From NCBI GenBank assembly GCA_016763955.1, contig JAESSU010000069.1, positions 1 to 11,119 on the forward strand: DNA of 11,119 nucleotides, in the 5' to 3' direction. The stretch is from Phycisphaeraceae bacterium (lineage in GTDB: Bacteria > Planctomycetota > Phycisphaerae > Phycisphaerales > Phycisphaeraceae). Shown here in pieces: positions 1 through 6,809 of the stretch. Made by a program: the position numbers and the translations under genes. The notes beneath the pieces were generated by a model that saw only the letters and a list, made by a program, of their open reading frames with translations, was not told the origin of the DNA and ran no database searches. Position 1 is the stretch's first letter, and the number at the start of each line of letters is the position of its first letter.

Positions 1-861
1 CAGCGCGAATCTGTGGACCTTGCGCAACTCACCGAACTAGACCACATCGATGCGAGCTACCTTGGACTCTGTGGGGCAGGTGGCAGCGTTGCAACCATGC
101 AAAAACAAAGTGCGGCATTGCTAAAAAGTAATCTCAAACCTAATCTCGTCGTCATTGGCATTAACCTATATCATCAGGTCAACCCGTTGGTCATTGCCCA
201 GCTCAAAGCGGATCACGCAGATACTACAGTCGAAACCAAAATCGGCATGCCCATCATCACCCCCCTGCTCAAAGGGGACCTTCGCAAGACCTATCACCAG
301 ACTAGAGAACGTATATGGGTCTATCAACGAAGGCGCGATGTCAGTACCACCCTGACGAAAAAACTCGCTATCGTAAATAGCCAAATACTCAAACTCTTTG
401 GCACCACTTCGCAAAACAGTTCAGATCAACTCACAAGCCCGTGGCGTGAGATGATTCGAATCGATGGCCCGGAACATGCCTCAGCAGCAACCTTTACCAG
501 TCAAATCAAAAGCTATCGCAATCGGGGTTTGTTTGATCCTCAATCCTACGACTTGCAAACAATCAAAGATGAAAGCGACGAGCTAAACAACATCATCAAG
601 CAATTACAGTCCCAAGAAGCCCAGGTGCTCATCATGCTCATGCCTGAGTATTCGACACTTAGGCAAGCAGTCCCAGCCATTGCATTGCAACGACTAAAGA
701 GCAATCTAAAAATAGCATTTGGTGATACCGCCCCGCAGATCATCGACATGCGAGAGTCTTTGCCTGATGAACTATTCTCCGATATCTCACATGTGAACTC
801 AGCAGGCCGAGCAGCCTACAGCAAACGCATTGCCCCAATACTTGCTAGACAGATGCAGTAA
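1..861 (+). CDS. SGNH/GDSL-like hydrolase family protein, 5'-truncated by the window edge
   Basis: The reading frame is open from base 1, so the GTG at 13 is probably internal and the true start lies outside the window. Seen: a glycine-rich LGLCGAGGS stretch followed by KPNLVVIGINLYH. This resembles the middle blocks of SGNH hydrolases, where a Gly-rich turn precedes a strand of the form 'pD.vvigiG.ND'. Near the C terminus is DISHVNSAGR (D257 and H260 counted from the GTG), which matches the terminal DxxH catalytic motif followed by the usual 'N..G'. The N-terminal GDS block carrying the nucleophilic serine would lie upstream and cannot be checked. Family knowledge: proteins of this layout often act on the cell surface as O-acyl esterases or transferases, often next to MBOAT acyltransferases such as AlgI. 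No such partner is visible here. The substrate is unknown. It converges with the downstream exporter gene. Confidence 0.6.
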   Translation, partial: QRESVDLAQLTELDHIDASYLGLCGAGGSVATMQKQSAALLKSNLKPNLVVIGINLYHQVNPLVIAQLKADHADTTVETKIGMPIITPLLKGDLRKTYHQTRERIWVYQRRRDVSTTLTKKLAIVNSQILKLFGTTSQNSSDQLTSPWREMIRIDGPEHASAATFTSQIKSYRNRGLFDPQSYDLQTIKDESDELNNIIKQLQSQEAQVLIMLMPEYSTLRQAVPAIALQRLKSNLKIAFGDTAPQIIDMRESLPDELFSDISHVNSAGRAAYSKRIAPILARQMQ

Positions 862-873
862 ATCGTTACAGCT

Positions 874-3717
874 TCAAGATTGTTTTGCACGTTGACCACG
901 GATGCGTTGAGCCAAAACAAGCCATGCGGGCATGACCGTCCAGCAGGCGAGCAATGTCATAATCAAACCAAGACTCACCACGAATCCAAGACTGCGAATC
1001 CCACGATGTTCAGCGAACATCATGCACGCAAAACCAATCACAGTCGTCAATGTCGTAATCGTGATCCCCTTGCCCGTTGCCTGTGTTAAGCCCGGCGGAT
1101 CATCTTCAGGATGCTGGCGATAACGATGCAGCACGTGAACACCACTATCAACACCAATGCCAAACATCAATGGCAAGACAATAATGTTTGCAGGATTAAT
1201 CTGCATCCCCACCAACAACATAATTGCAAACGTCAAACTAAAACCCACAGCCACCGGCAACAAAACAAGCAAGGCATCATGCACATTGCGAAAATCAATT
1301 AACACAATGACAAATACAATCACCAACGCCAACACGCCCGCTTTAACATAAGCATCACGAATCAACATCCCCGACTGATAAATCTGCATCAGTACGCCAG
1401 TGACCTTGCTATCGACTTGCTGCATTTGCTCTACAAAGACGGGCAAAAATTCAGGAGACAACGGACTTAACCCAGCAGACAGTTTGGGATAAACCTCCAA
1501 CGTCCAGCGACCCGCATCATCGTGATACGCTCGTAATAATTCTTGAGGCACATCAGCAGGTGTTAACGGCGAAGTATCCAAAGCATTATTAACTTTTTGA
1601 GCAACGTTAATCTGTAAACCATTAAACCACTGATTTAATTGACCCACACGTTTAGGTAACGATACGGTCTCCCATTGAGACATTGCCATATTCAATGCCA
1701 TCACCGACTGCCCCACAGCCTTAATCTGCTGTTTAAACGCATCGGGCATTTTAAAAAGAGACGCACCGTTAATAGCCAATTGCAGTGCTTGAAGTTGCGT
1801 TTGCAATTGCTCAATTTGCTGCGGCGTTGCACGCGAGTCGGTGATCAACTTTGGATTTAACACACTGGCGATTGGGGCTTTTAGTTTTGTAATCGCATCG
1901 ATTTTGGTTTGCTCATCGGGCGGGAATAACAAACCAATACCGCCAAAGGTCGGTTGAACAAGGGGGAGTTTGGCAAAATCAGCGATGCGTTGGCGAGCTT
2001 GCTCGATATTTTTGCAGACACTTACGCCAAAGTAGATCGACTCACCGCCATCGGTCATAATTCGCTTTGCCCAATTCATCGCAGGGGCATTGACCGGTTG
2101 GAGCTTAAGTAGGTCATAGTCAAACTGCACCCGACTGTAAACGTAAACGCTTGAAATGACGGTCAAAAAGATTGCAACCGTCACCGTCAAGATCGGGTGT
2201 CGAGCAAAGGGCATGACCCAGCGGGTCTCAAAAAAGTGCAGCTTGCGGTCATCCATCGGTTTGAAATGTTCATGGCCGGGCTTCACTAATCGCAGAAGCG
2301 CAGGATAGACGCTGAACATGGCGAGCAAACAAAGAAGCACGCCCACACCCGCGATGAATCCCATCTCTGCAACGCCGGTAAAGTCCGTAAGCATTGTGGT
2401 CATAAAAGCTGCTGCGGTGGTCAGTGCGCCGGTGAGAATCCCTGGGCCGGTGATGCGAAAAGTTTGGACCAGCGCATCGCTAAAGCCTTCTTCGGAGTCA
2501 TCGTGGTCATGCCGAAGATTTTCAAAGCTGGATTTTAGATGCACTGCAAAGTCGATCCCAAGACCGAGCAGAATAATGGTGAAGACTACACTAATCACCT
2601 GTAAGTGCCCGATGGTGATCGTGAGAACCCCAAAGGACCAAGCAATGCCAATGAACAAAGCGATCATCGCAAGCAGCGGGCCTCGAACACTGTGGAACGC
2701 GAGCATAAGCAGGATCGCAATGAGGACAGATGCAATGATCGAAGAAATCGTAGAGTCACGGGTGGCAATGGCAGTTTCTTGCCCTTCCACCACTTCAATC
2801 CCAGTAAGCCCCACCTGCCCCCGGAAGTTCATTTCTTCTGGAACACTCTGGTTCCCTCCCAAGTTTTTATTGAACTCAGGTTGGGTTAGGAGTGAATCGA
2901 TTTCGTGTTGAATTGCGTTGATTGTGCCTTCAAATGCGTTGAGCTTGCCGATCTCTGGTAATGGGGTGATGCGAATAAAATAGAGCCGTCCATTGGGGCT
3001 GGTGAGATACTGTATTGCGGGCATGTCTGCGGACACTTGAGCTAGCATGGGCAAGGTTGTGTTTTGCCCTGCTAGAACATGATGATAACTTTGAATCAAT
3101 TGATCGAACTGTTTAATGCGATGGGTAAGGCCCTGTTGCCCTGCTGTATCGGACTGGTTATCAGACGTCACGGCCTGCCTGATTTGAATAATAGTCCTTG
3201 CGAGCAAATCAGATGGTGATGATGAAAACAAGAGTGTCTGGCTTTGTTTTATTTGATCAAGTTGAGCATTAAATGTGTCCCAAGGTGCGAGTCGAATTGC
3301 TTTGGGTGTAAAGTCTGCCGTATTGAGTGTGCTGGTGACTTGGCCTGTTAGTGGCAGCGCGTCGAGCTTGGGCGCAAGTTGAGAGACAAACTTGCGAGCG
3401 AGAGCTTCATTTTCCCAAGCAGGTTGTGCGGGCGACTTTTCATGGGGCATTAAGGGGCTAATCTTAGGGCCACTATCCACGACAACGACCAAATCGCGTG
3501 ATCCGGGGAACGCACTTTGCCAATCTATAAAAACTTTATTCCACGATAGTTGTGGCGATATTAGGTCATTTCGATTAGGTTGAAATTCTAGTTTACAAAC
3601 CGTGACCACAACCGACACCCCAGCCAGCAGCAACGCCAGCAGGAGAATCATTTTAGGACGATGAGCCACCAAACGAGCCCAAGTTCCTAGCAAGTGATAA
3701 CGACGATTTTGGACCAT
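874..3717 (-). CDS. RND superfamily (MMPL/HpnN-like) exporter
   Basis: A 947-residue membrane protein with the duplicated RND layout. There is one TM helix at about 22-41, a large extracytoplasmic loop (42-323), five helices at about 324-474, a seventh at 508-527, a second large loop (528-790), and five final helices at about 792-936. Each half has the TM4/TM10 signature with an acidic residue expected to carry protons: GLGIDFAVH (D389) and GIGVDSGVH (D857). The post-TM1 region (NDLISPQLSW, then FPGSRDLVVVVD) and the start of loop 2 (GGESIYFGVSV, then DEQTKIDAI) fit the hopanoid-transporter HpnN subgroup better than AcrB-type pumps. HpnN moves hopanoids to the outer membrane using proton-motive force. 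No hopanoid genes are visible here, so the cargo could be another lipid. Loop 2 contains a Gln/Leu-rich, probably helical stretch (about 632-710). The ATG has no clear Shine-Dalgarno. The RND assignment is firm and the HpnN subgroup likely. Confidence 0.85.
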   Translation of the reverse strand: MVQNRRYHLLGTWARLVAHRPKMILLLALLLAGVSVVVTVCKLEFQPNRNDLISPQLSWNKVFIDWQSAFPGSRDLVVVVDSGPKISPLMPHEKSPAQPAWENEALARKFVSQLAPKLDALPLTGQVTSTLNTADFTPKAIRLAPWDTFNAQLDQIKQSQTLLFSSSPSDLLARTIIQIRQAVTSDNQSDTAGQQGLTHRIKQFDQLIQSYHHVLAGQNTTLPMLAQVSADMPAIQYLTSPNGRLYFIRITPLPEIGKLNAFEGTINAIQHEIDSLLTQPEFNKNLGGNQSVPEEMNFRGQVGLTGIEVVEGQETAIATRDSTISSIIASVLIAILLMLAFHSVRGPLLAMIALFIGIAWSFGVLTITIGHLQVISVVFTIILLGLGIDFAVHLKSSFENLRHDHDDSEEGFSDALVQTFRITGPGILTGALTTAAAFMTTMLTDFTGVAEMGFIAGVGVLLCLLAMFSVYPALLRLVKPGHEHFKPMDDRKLHFFETRWVMPFARHPILTVTVAIFLTVISSVYVYSRVQFDYDLLKLQPVNAPAMNWAKRIMTDGGESIYFGVSVCKNIEQARQRIADFAKLPLVQPTFGGIGLLFPPDEQTKIDAITKLKAPIASVLNPKLITDSRATPQQIEQLQTQLQALQLAINGASLFKMPDAFKQQIKAVGQSVMALNMAMSQWETVSLPKRVGQLNQWFNGLQINVAQKVNNALDTSPLTPADVPQELLRAYHDDAGRWTLEVYPKLSAGLSPLSPEFLPVFVEQMQQVDSKVTGVLMQIYQSGMLIRDAYVKAGVLALVIVFVIVLIDFRNVHDALLVLLPVAVGFSLTFAIMLLVGMQINPANIIVLPLMFGIGVDSGVHVLHRYRQHPEDDPPGLTQATGKGITITTLTTVIGFACMMFAEHRGIRSLGFVVSLGLIMTLLACWTVMPAWLVLAQRIRGQRAKQS

Positions 3718-3779
3718 GAATCAAAGATCGTATGTTGGAATCGGATAAGGAACAAGCCCGGTGATCATGGCGCTACGTT

Positions 3780-3810
3780 GGCGATTTTAAATGTGCATTG
3801 GGCAATCGCC
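3780..3810 (-). repeat. Inverted repeat / possible leader stem-loop upstream of the exporter
   Basis: GGCGATT (3780-3786) and AATCGCC (3804-3810) are perfect 7-bp inverted repeats around a 17-base spacer. If the candidate promoter at 3819-3847 is real, the stem would sit at the very 5' end of the exporter mRNA, where it could protect the transcript. As DNA it could instead be an operator. No U-tract follows, so it is not an intrinsic terminator. Confidence 0.35.
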
Positions 3811-3818
3811 TAAGTGCT

Positions 3819-3847
3819 TATATAGCCCTCGGGTATGGTTTTGTCCG
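3819..3847 (-). promoter_or_regulatory. Candidate sigma70-type promoter for the RND exporter
   Basis: On the minus strand, CGGACA (3842-3847; 4 of 6 to TTGACA) lies 17 bases before TATATA (3819-3824; 5 of 6 to TATAAT). Transcription would begin near 3812, giving a leader of roughly 95 bases ahead of the exporter ATG. This was found by eye only. AT-rich hexamers are common, so confidence is limited. Confidence 0.35.
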
Positions 3848-3974
3848 CACTGCAAACGTTTTGGAGACTTAGAACAACCTGCCGTGTACACAAGCAACCC
3901 GTCAAGATTAATTGCGGCTGGTATAAAGCATCAAATCAAGGTTCTTAAATCTGAAAATTAAATAGGCCGTTTTC

Positions 3975-3983
3975 TGTTAAGAT
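3975..3983 (+). promoter_or_regulatory. Candidate extended -10 promoter for the ECF sigma operon
   Basis: TGTTAAGAT fits the extended -10 form TGn-TAnnAT, with the hexamer at 3978-3983. Transcription would start near 3990 and give a leader of about 25 bases that still includes the ribosome binding site at 4001-4005. No good -35 box is seen at the expected distance, which is tolerated in extended -10 promoters. Confidence 0.35.
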
Positions 3984-4000
3984 GAACTGCAACCAGCCTC

Positions 4001-4005
4001 AAGGA
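4001..4005 (+). promoter_or_regulatory. Ribosome binding site of the ECF sigma factor gene
   Basis: AAGGA lies 9 bases ahead of the ATG at 4015. It supports this ATG over the internal one at residue 9. Confidence 0.6.
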
Positions 4006-4014
4006 TAACGGGTA

Positions 4015-4635
4015 ATGACAGACGTAGAGCCATTAAAGATGACCCAACGAGATGACTCGGATGGTCAACAGGAGCATCAAAGCGATGCTCAGCTTGCCAG
4101 CTTAATTGCACAGGGTGACCGTGCAGCAGCAGGAGAGCTCGTTGTACGTTACCAAAGACCGGTTCGTTCGTTCCTGTTAAAGCTCAGTGGCAGCACTTAT
4201 GTGGCAGACGATATTGCACAGGAAACTTTTGTCCGCGTTTTCAAATATGCCAAGCGTTATGATCCTCAATTCAAGATGATCACTTGGCTTCTGACCATTG
4301 CACGGAGACTTTGGCTTAATCAACTTAGACGCAAAGACAATCAAACGCGAAACACCAGTTATGAACTGATGTCCGAATCTTCACTAGGCCCAGCCATGAA
4401 AATGCAACGAAAGGACCAATTGGATCACACCCGCAAGTTACTCAGTGAAGCGATGACGCACCTAACTGAGCCACAGCGGACGGCATTGGTTCTGTTTCAC
4501 CAGCAAGAATTACCTGTTGGTGAAGTCGCAAAGGTTATGAAAATGCCCGAAGGCACCGTAAAAAGTCATCTTCACCGCGCACGAGCGGCTTTAAGGAAGA
4601 TATTGCAACCCCAAATGGAGGTTACCGAATCGTGA
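4015..4635 (+). CDS. RNA polymerase ECF-type sigma factor (sigma-70 family)
   Basis: The 206-residue protein has the two-domain ECF layout. Region 2 (about 39-107) contains the typical DDIAQETFVRVFKYAKRYDP followed by ITWLLTIARRLWLNQLRRK, covering core RNA polymerase binding and -10 recognition. Region 4 (about 148-197) contains LTEPQRTALVLF and a helix-turn-helix ending in MPEGTVKSHLHRARAALRK, which recognises the -35 element. The linker between them is short and there is no sigma region 1 or 3. The N-terminal 25 residues are polar, acidic and probably disordered. It directs core polymerase to a small regulon, probably in response to an envelope signal. The next gene starts on its stop codon and is probably its anti-sigma factor. 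The exact ECF group is not assigned. Confidence 0.93.
   Translation: MTDVEPLKMTQRDDSDGQQEHQSDAQLASLIAQGDRAAAGELVVRYQRPVRSFLLKLSGSTYVADDIAQETFVRVFKYAKRYDPQFKMITWLLTIARRLWLNQLRRKDNQTRNTSYELMSESSLGPAMKMQRKDQLDHTRKLLSEAMTHLTEPQRTALVLFHQQELPVGEVAKVMKMPEGTVKSHLHRARAALRKILQPQMEVTES
4617..4621 (+). promoter_or_regulatory. Ribosome binding site that fixes the GTG start of the anti-sigma gene
   Basis: GGAGG sits inside the last codons of the sigma gene, 10 bases before the GTG at 4632. It supports this GTG start and translational coupling to the sigma factor. Confidence 0.65.
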
Positions 4636-5213
4636 ATCAACACCCATCAATCGAACAACTCTGGGACGCATACCGCGATGATGACATCACCGCGGCTGAC
4701 AAAGTCCTGTTCGAACAATATCTAGCGGATCACCCCGATCAAGCTCAACTATTCCAAGCTGAATCGCATTGGCTTGAGAGTCTGCATGTTCAGCCTGTTG
4801 CGATGGCGATCTCCCCTGCTGAGACATCCGCCAACCGTGCGTTTGCCAACACTGTTTTAGCCCAATGGGATGAGCAGTCTAAGCCTGTCCTAGCTCGAAT
4901 TCATTGGAAGTCCGCAGCCTTCTCCGCAAGCTGGCTTGTCGCAGCAGCTGCGATTGCCATTGCCATGTGGGTCAACGCGCCCCAAGCAACCGTCAATCAA
5001 ACCAACAATCCAACCGTTGCTGATAGCCGTTCCGTCCAAGTCCATCGCTGGCAAAACCGTGACCACCGTCACCCCCTGACCTCACTGGTACAAAACATGG
5101 ACGAAACCTATGATCAACAGCCCACAAACGTCTTTACAGCTTTTAGTTCCATGATGAATCTAAGCAACGTCGAAGTCACCCCCATCCAACAAGCCAGCTT
5201 CCAGGAGCATTAA
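4632..5213 (+). CDS. Single-pass membrane protein, probable anti-sigma factor
   Basis: The 193-residue protein starts at a GTG whose last two bases are the first two of the sigma gene's TGA stop. The N-terminal part (1-92) is soluble and mostly helical, with an early segment of the form 'lwdAYrDDDITAADKVLFEQYLADHPDQ'-like polarity that resembles the short helical N termini of anti-sigma factors. One hydrophobic helix follows at about 95-114 (rich in Ala, Ile, Val), then a roughly 80-residue polar tail, expected outside the cytoplasm. Gene order, coupling and topology all match a membrane anti-sigma factor that holds the ECF factor until a signal arrives. Oddity: the protein has no cysteine at all, so the zinc-binding HxxxCxxC motif of classical ZAS anti-sigma factors is absent. 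No enzymatic motif is seen. Function is inferred mainly from context. Confidence 0.7.
   Translation: MNQHPSIEQLWDAYRDDDITAADKVLFEQYLADHPDQAQLFQAESHWLESLHVQPVAMAISPAETSANRAFANTVLAQWDEQSKPVLARIHWKSAAFSASWLVAAAAIAIAMWVNAPQATVNQTNNPTVADSRSVQVHRWQNRDHRHPLTSLVQNMDETYDQQPTNVFTAFSSMMNLSNVEVTPIQQASFQEH
5203..5207 (+). promoter_or_regulatory. Ribosome binding site of the exported protein gene
   Basis: AGGAG lies in the last codons of the preceding gene, 10 bases before the ATG at 5218. It supports this start and continued operon translation. Confidence 0.6.
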
Positions 5214-5217
5214 TTCA

Positions 5218-6801
5218 ATGCAGTTTTGTGGTTTACTCTTGATTATTTCCAGTTGGATGGCTGTCACCCCCGCCCCCCCACAGGACGCGCCCCTGATTAG
5301 CGATCCCATAGGGCAATGGATTCCAGCAGACTCTGCAATGGTGCTCGAAATAGCCAATGCTAGACAATGGTCTGGCAATTTTGGGAGCAATCAACTCGGG
5401 CAAATGCTCATTCGCTTTTCACCCGCAAATCGATTCATTCGCGGCTGGCATCGGATGCAACGCATGCTCGGTCAAACCCACGACGAAATGGTAGATAACT
5501 ATTTCGGCCAATCCGTGGTTGTCGTCGCTGCACACACCGGCCCACAATCTCCAATGGTCATCATCAGCAAGTTACGCAATCGGCAAGTTGCCCTTGACAT
5601 GATTGCCAAACTCCAGCTCCAGTTGCGAGAAAGTTTTGAAGATCACCAAGTTTTTCAGACCCCAGATGGCGGTGCCATCCTCTCGCTACATGACAAATCC
5701 CCCACCATTATTCTCACCTCCGAGCGTAATACCCCCTACCTTAAACGCCTCATCATGGCCGCAACAACTGAACCGCTTCTTAAGAATGACCCTGCCTTCA
5801 TTAAGTTCTTAGCCAGCACGCCTGATGATGCTATTCTTAAGGGTTATATCCGCCCGGTTGACGGCGAAAAACACAGCTTTTTCATTACCAATCATCCGGA
5901 CGCAATCCAAGCACAATATGTCGGCAAAACGCCAAAAATAACAGAGATTATTTCACGCCTAGGCTCCAACGAGCCCCATCGCTTCGGCCCGCTTCCTGCC
6001 AATTGTATCGCTGCCCTAGCCGTCAATCTCAATGAGCAAAACACCAAGTCCATCGACCTACTAGACATGCTCATCGCACCTAAAACGTATGCAAAAGACC
6101 TACAACCCAAGCTTGGCAAGTCTGTTGTCTTTTTCTTCAATAAACCCGAGCAAGAACAAATACTCCCAGCCGTGGGCATTGCGCTACACATGAAAGATCA
6201 AAATCTTTCTGCAGACTTGGACACCTTCATGAAAAATATCATGGTGGTCAGTTCCATGACACTAGGAAAAAAACGCACACAACAGCCCGGTCAAAATGCC
6301 CAGCCCCCCATGCCCGTACAAGCAACGTTAGTCAAACATAACCAAACAGCTTACCGCACAGCACAAGTTGCCAACATCAAAATGATTCAACACGGGCTAA
6401 CAATCGTCACCCCCATTGGACTAAGTTGGGGACGTATCAATGACTGGTATGTCGTGAGTTCTGACAAACAAACTTTCTGTGCCTCAATCGACAGTACAAC
6501 CCAAAAGACGCCCTTTATAACACCTGCCTTAAACACTGTCGAAAAAGTACCCAGAACACGCATTGCTCAACTGCAAATTAAGCCTCAAGTCCTCGTTGAC
6601 CATCTCAAACGATTTGCTCACGATGAGCCTGAAGATCAAAAAGTCACATCCTCTCGCCACTCCCAGCGTCAAGCCCCTATTCATATCACGGACTTTTGCA
6701 AGGCATTAAAGCAGTTCTCACAGATGTCTATAAACATCTATCAGGACGATCAGAATCAAATGGTTGCCCAAGTTAAAATTAGCCGCATCCCTGCGAAGTA
6801 A
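5218..6801 (+). CDS. Exported protein of unknown function, third gene of the sigma operon
   Basis: The 527-residue protein begins with a likely signal peptide (hydrophobic LLLIISSWMA core at about 5-15, with possible cleavage near residue 24). No lipobox and no further strong membrane segment is seen, so it is predicted to be exported. The mature start, 'WIPADSAMVLEIANARQW', resembles the 'PADt..vl.v.d' opening of DUF3352-like proteins common in planctomycetes. That likeness is from memory and weak. The rest has alternating strands and helices, including a VVVVAAH strand near 100-106, and no catalytic motif I recognise. It starts 4 bases after the probable anti-sigma gene, so it is likely co-transcribed. 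It may be a signal sensor, a partner of the anti-sigma tail, or the main output of the regulon. It converges with recG with 8 bases between stops. Confidence 0.7.
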   Translation: MQFCGLLLIISSWMAVTPAPPQDAPLISDPIGQWIPADSAMVLEIANARQWSGNFGSNQLGQMLIRFSPANRFIRGWHRMQRMLGQTHDEMVDNYFGQSVVVVAAHTGPQSPMVIISKLRNRQVALDMIAKLQLQLRESFEDHQVFQTPDGGAILSLHDKSPTIILTSERNTPYLKRLIMAATTEPLLKNDPAFIKFLASTPDDAILKGYIRPVDGEKHSFFITNHPDAIQAQYVGKTPKITEIISRLGSNEPHRFGPLPANCIAALAVNLNEQNTKSIDLLDMLIAPKTYAKDLQPKLGKSVVFFFNKPEQEQILPAVGIALHMKDQNLSADLDTFMKNIMVVSSMTLGKKRTQQPGQNAQPPMPVQATLVKHNQTAYRTAQVANIKMIQHGLTIVTPIGLSWGRINDWYVVSSDKQTFCASIDSTTQKTPFITPALNTVEKVPRTRIAQLQIKPQVLVDHLKRFAHDEPEDQKVTSSRHSQRQAPIHITDFCKALKQFSQMSINIYQDDQNQMVAQVKISRIPAK

Positions 6802-6809
6802 TTCTCTGT

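Larger units (their letters stand above)
3718..4014. other. Divergent intergenic region between exporter and sigma factor genes
   Basis: This 297-base stretch separates two divergent genes and has no convincing ORF or tRNA. It holds candidate promoters facing both ways, a 7-bp inverted repeat (3780-3810) and an 8-base perfect palindrome GTGTACAC at 3884-3891. I looked for an ECF-type autoregulatory promoter (GAAC, about 16 bases, CGTC). GAACAA at 3872 and CGTC at 3900 are present but spaced too far apart to be convincing. Confidence 0.6.

Noticed and set aside
2318-2911. A 197-codon open frame on the plus strand inside the exporter gene
   Set aside because: It lies fully antisense to conserved TM helices and the RND signature. 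It has low-complexity composition and no domain I recognise, so it is best explained as a shadow of the exporter codons.
3872-3903. Possible ECF autoregulatory promoter (GAACAA ... CGTC)
   Set aside because: The gap between the two elements is about 24 bases after GAAC, well beyond the usual 15-17, so the match is probably chance.
3922-3927. TATAAA as a -10 box for the sigma operon
   Set aside because: No acceptable -35 or TGn extension lies at the right distance. The TGTTAAGAT element nearer the gene is a better candidate.
3718-4014. Hidden tRNA, small RNA or riboswitch in the intergenic region
   Set aside because: I found no cloverleaf, no known aptamer core and no terminator hairpin with a U-tract. 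Only one short inverted repeat is present.
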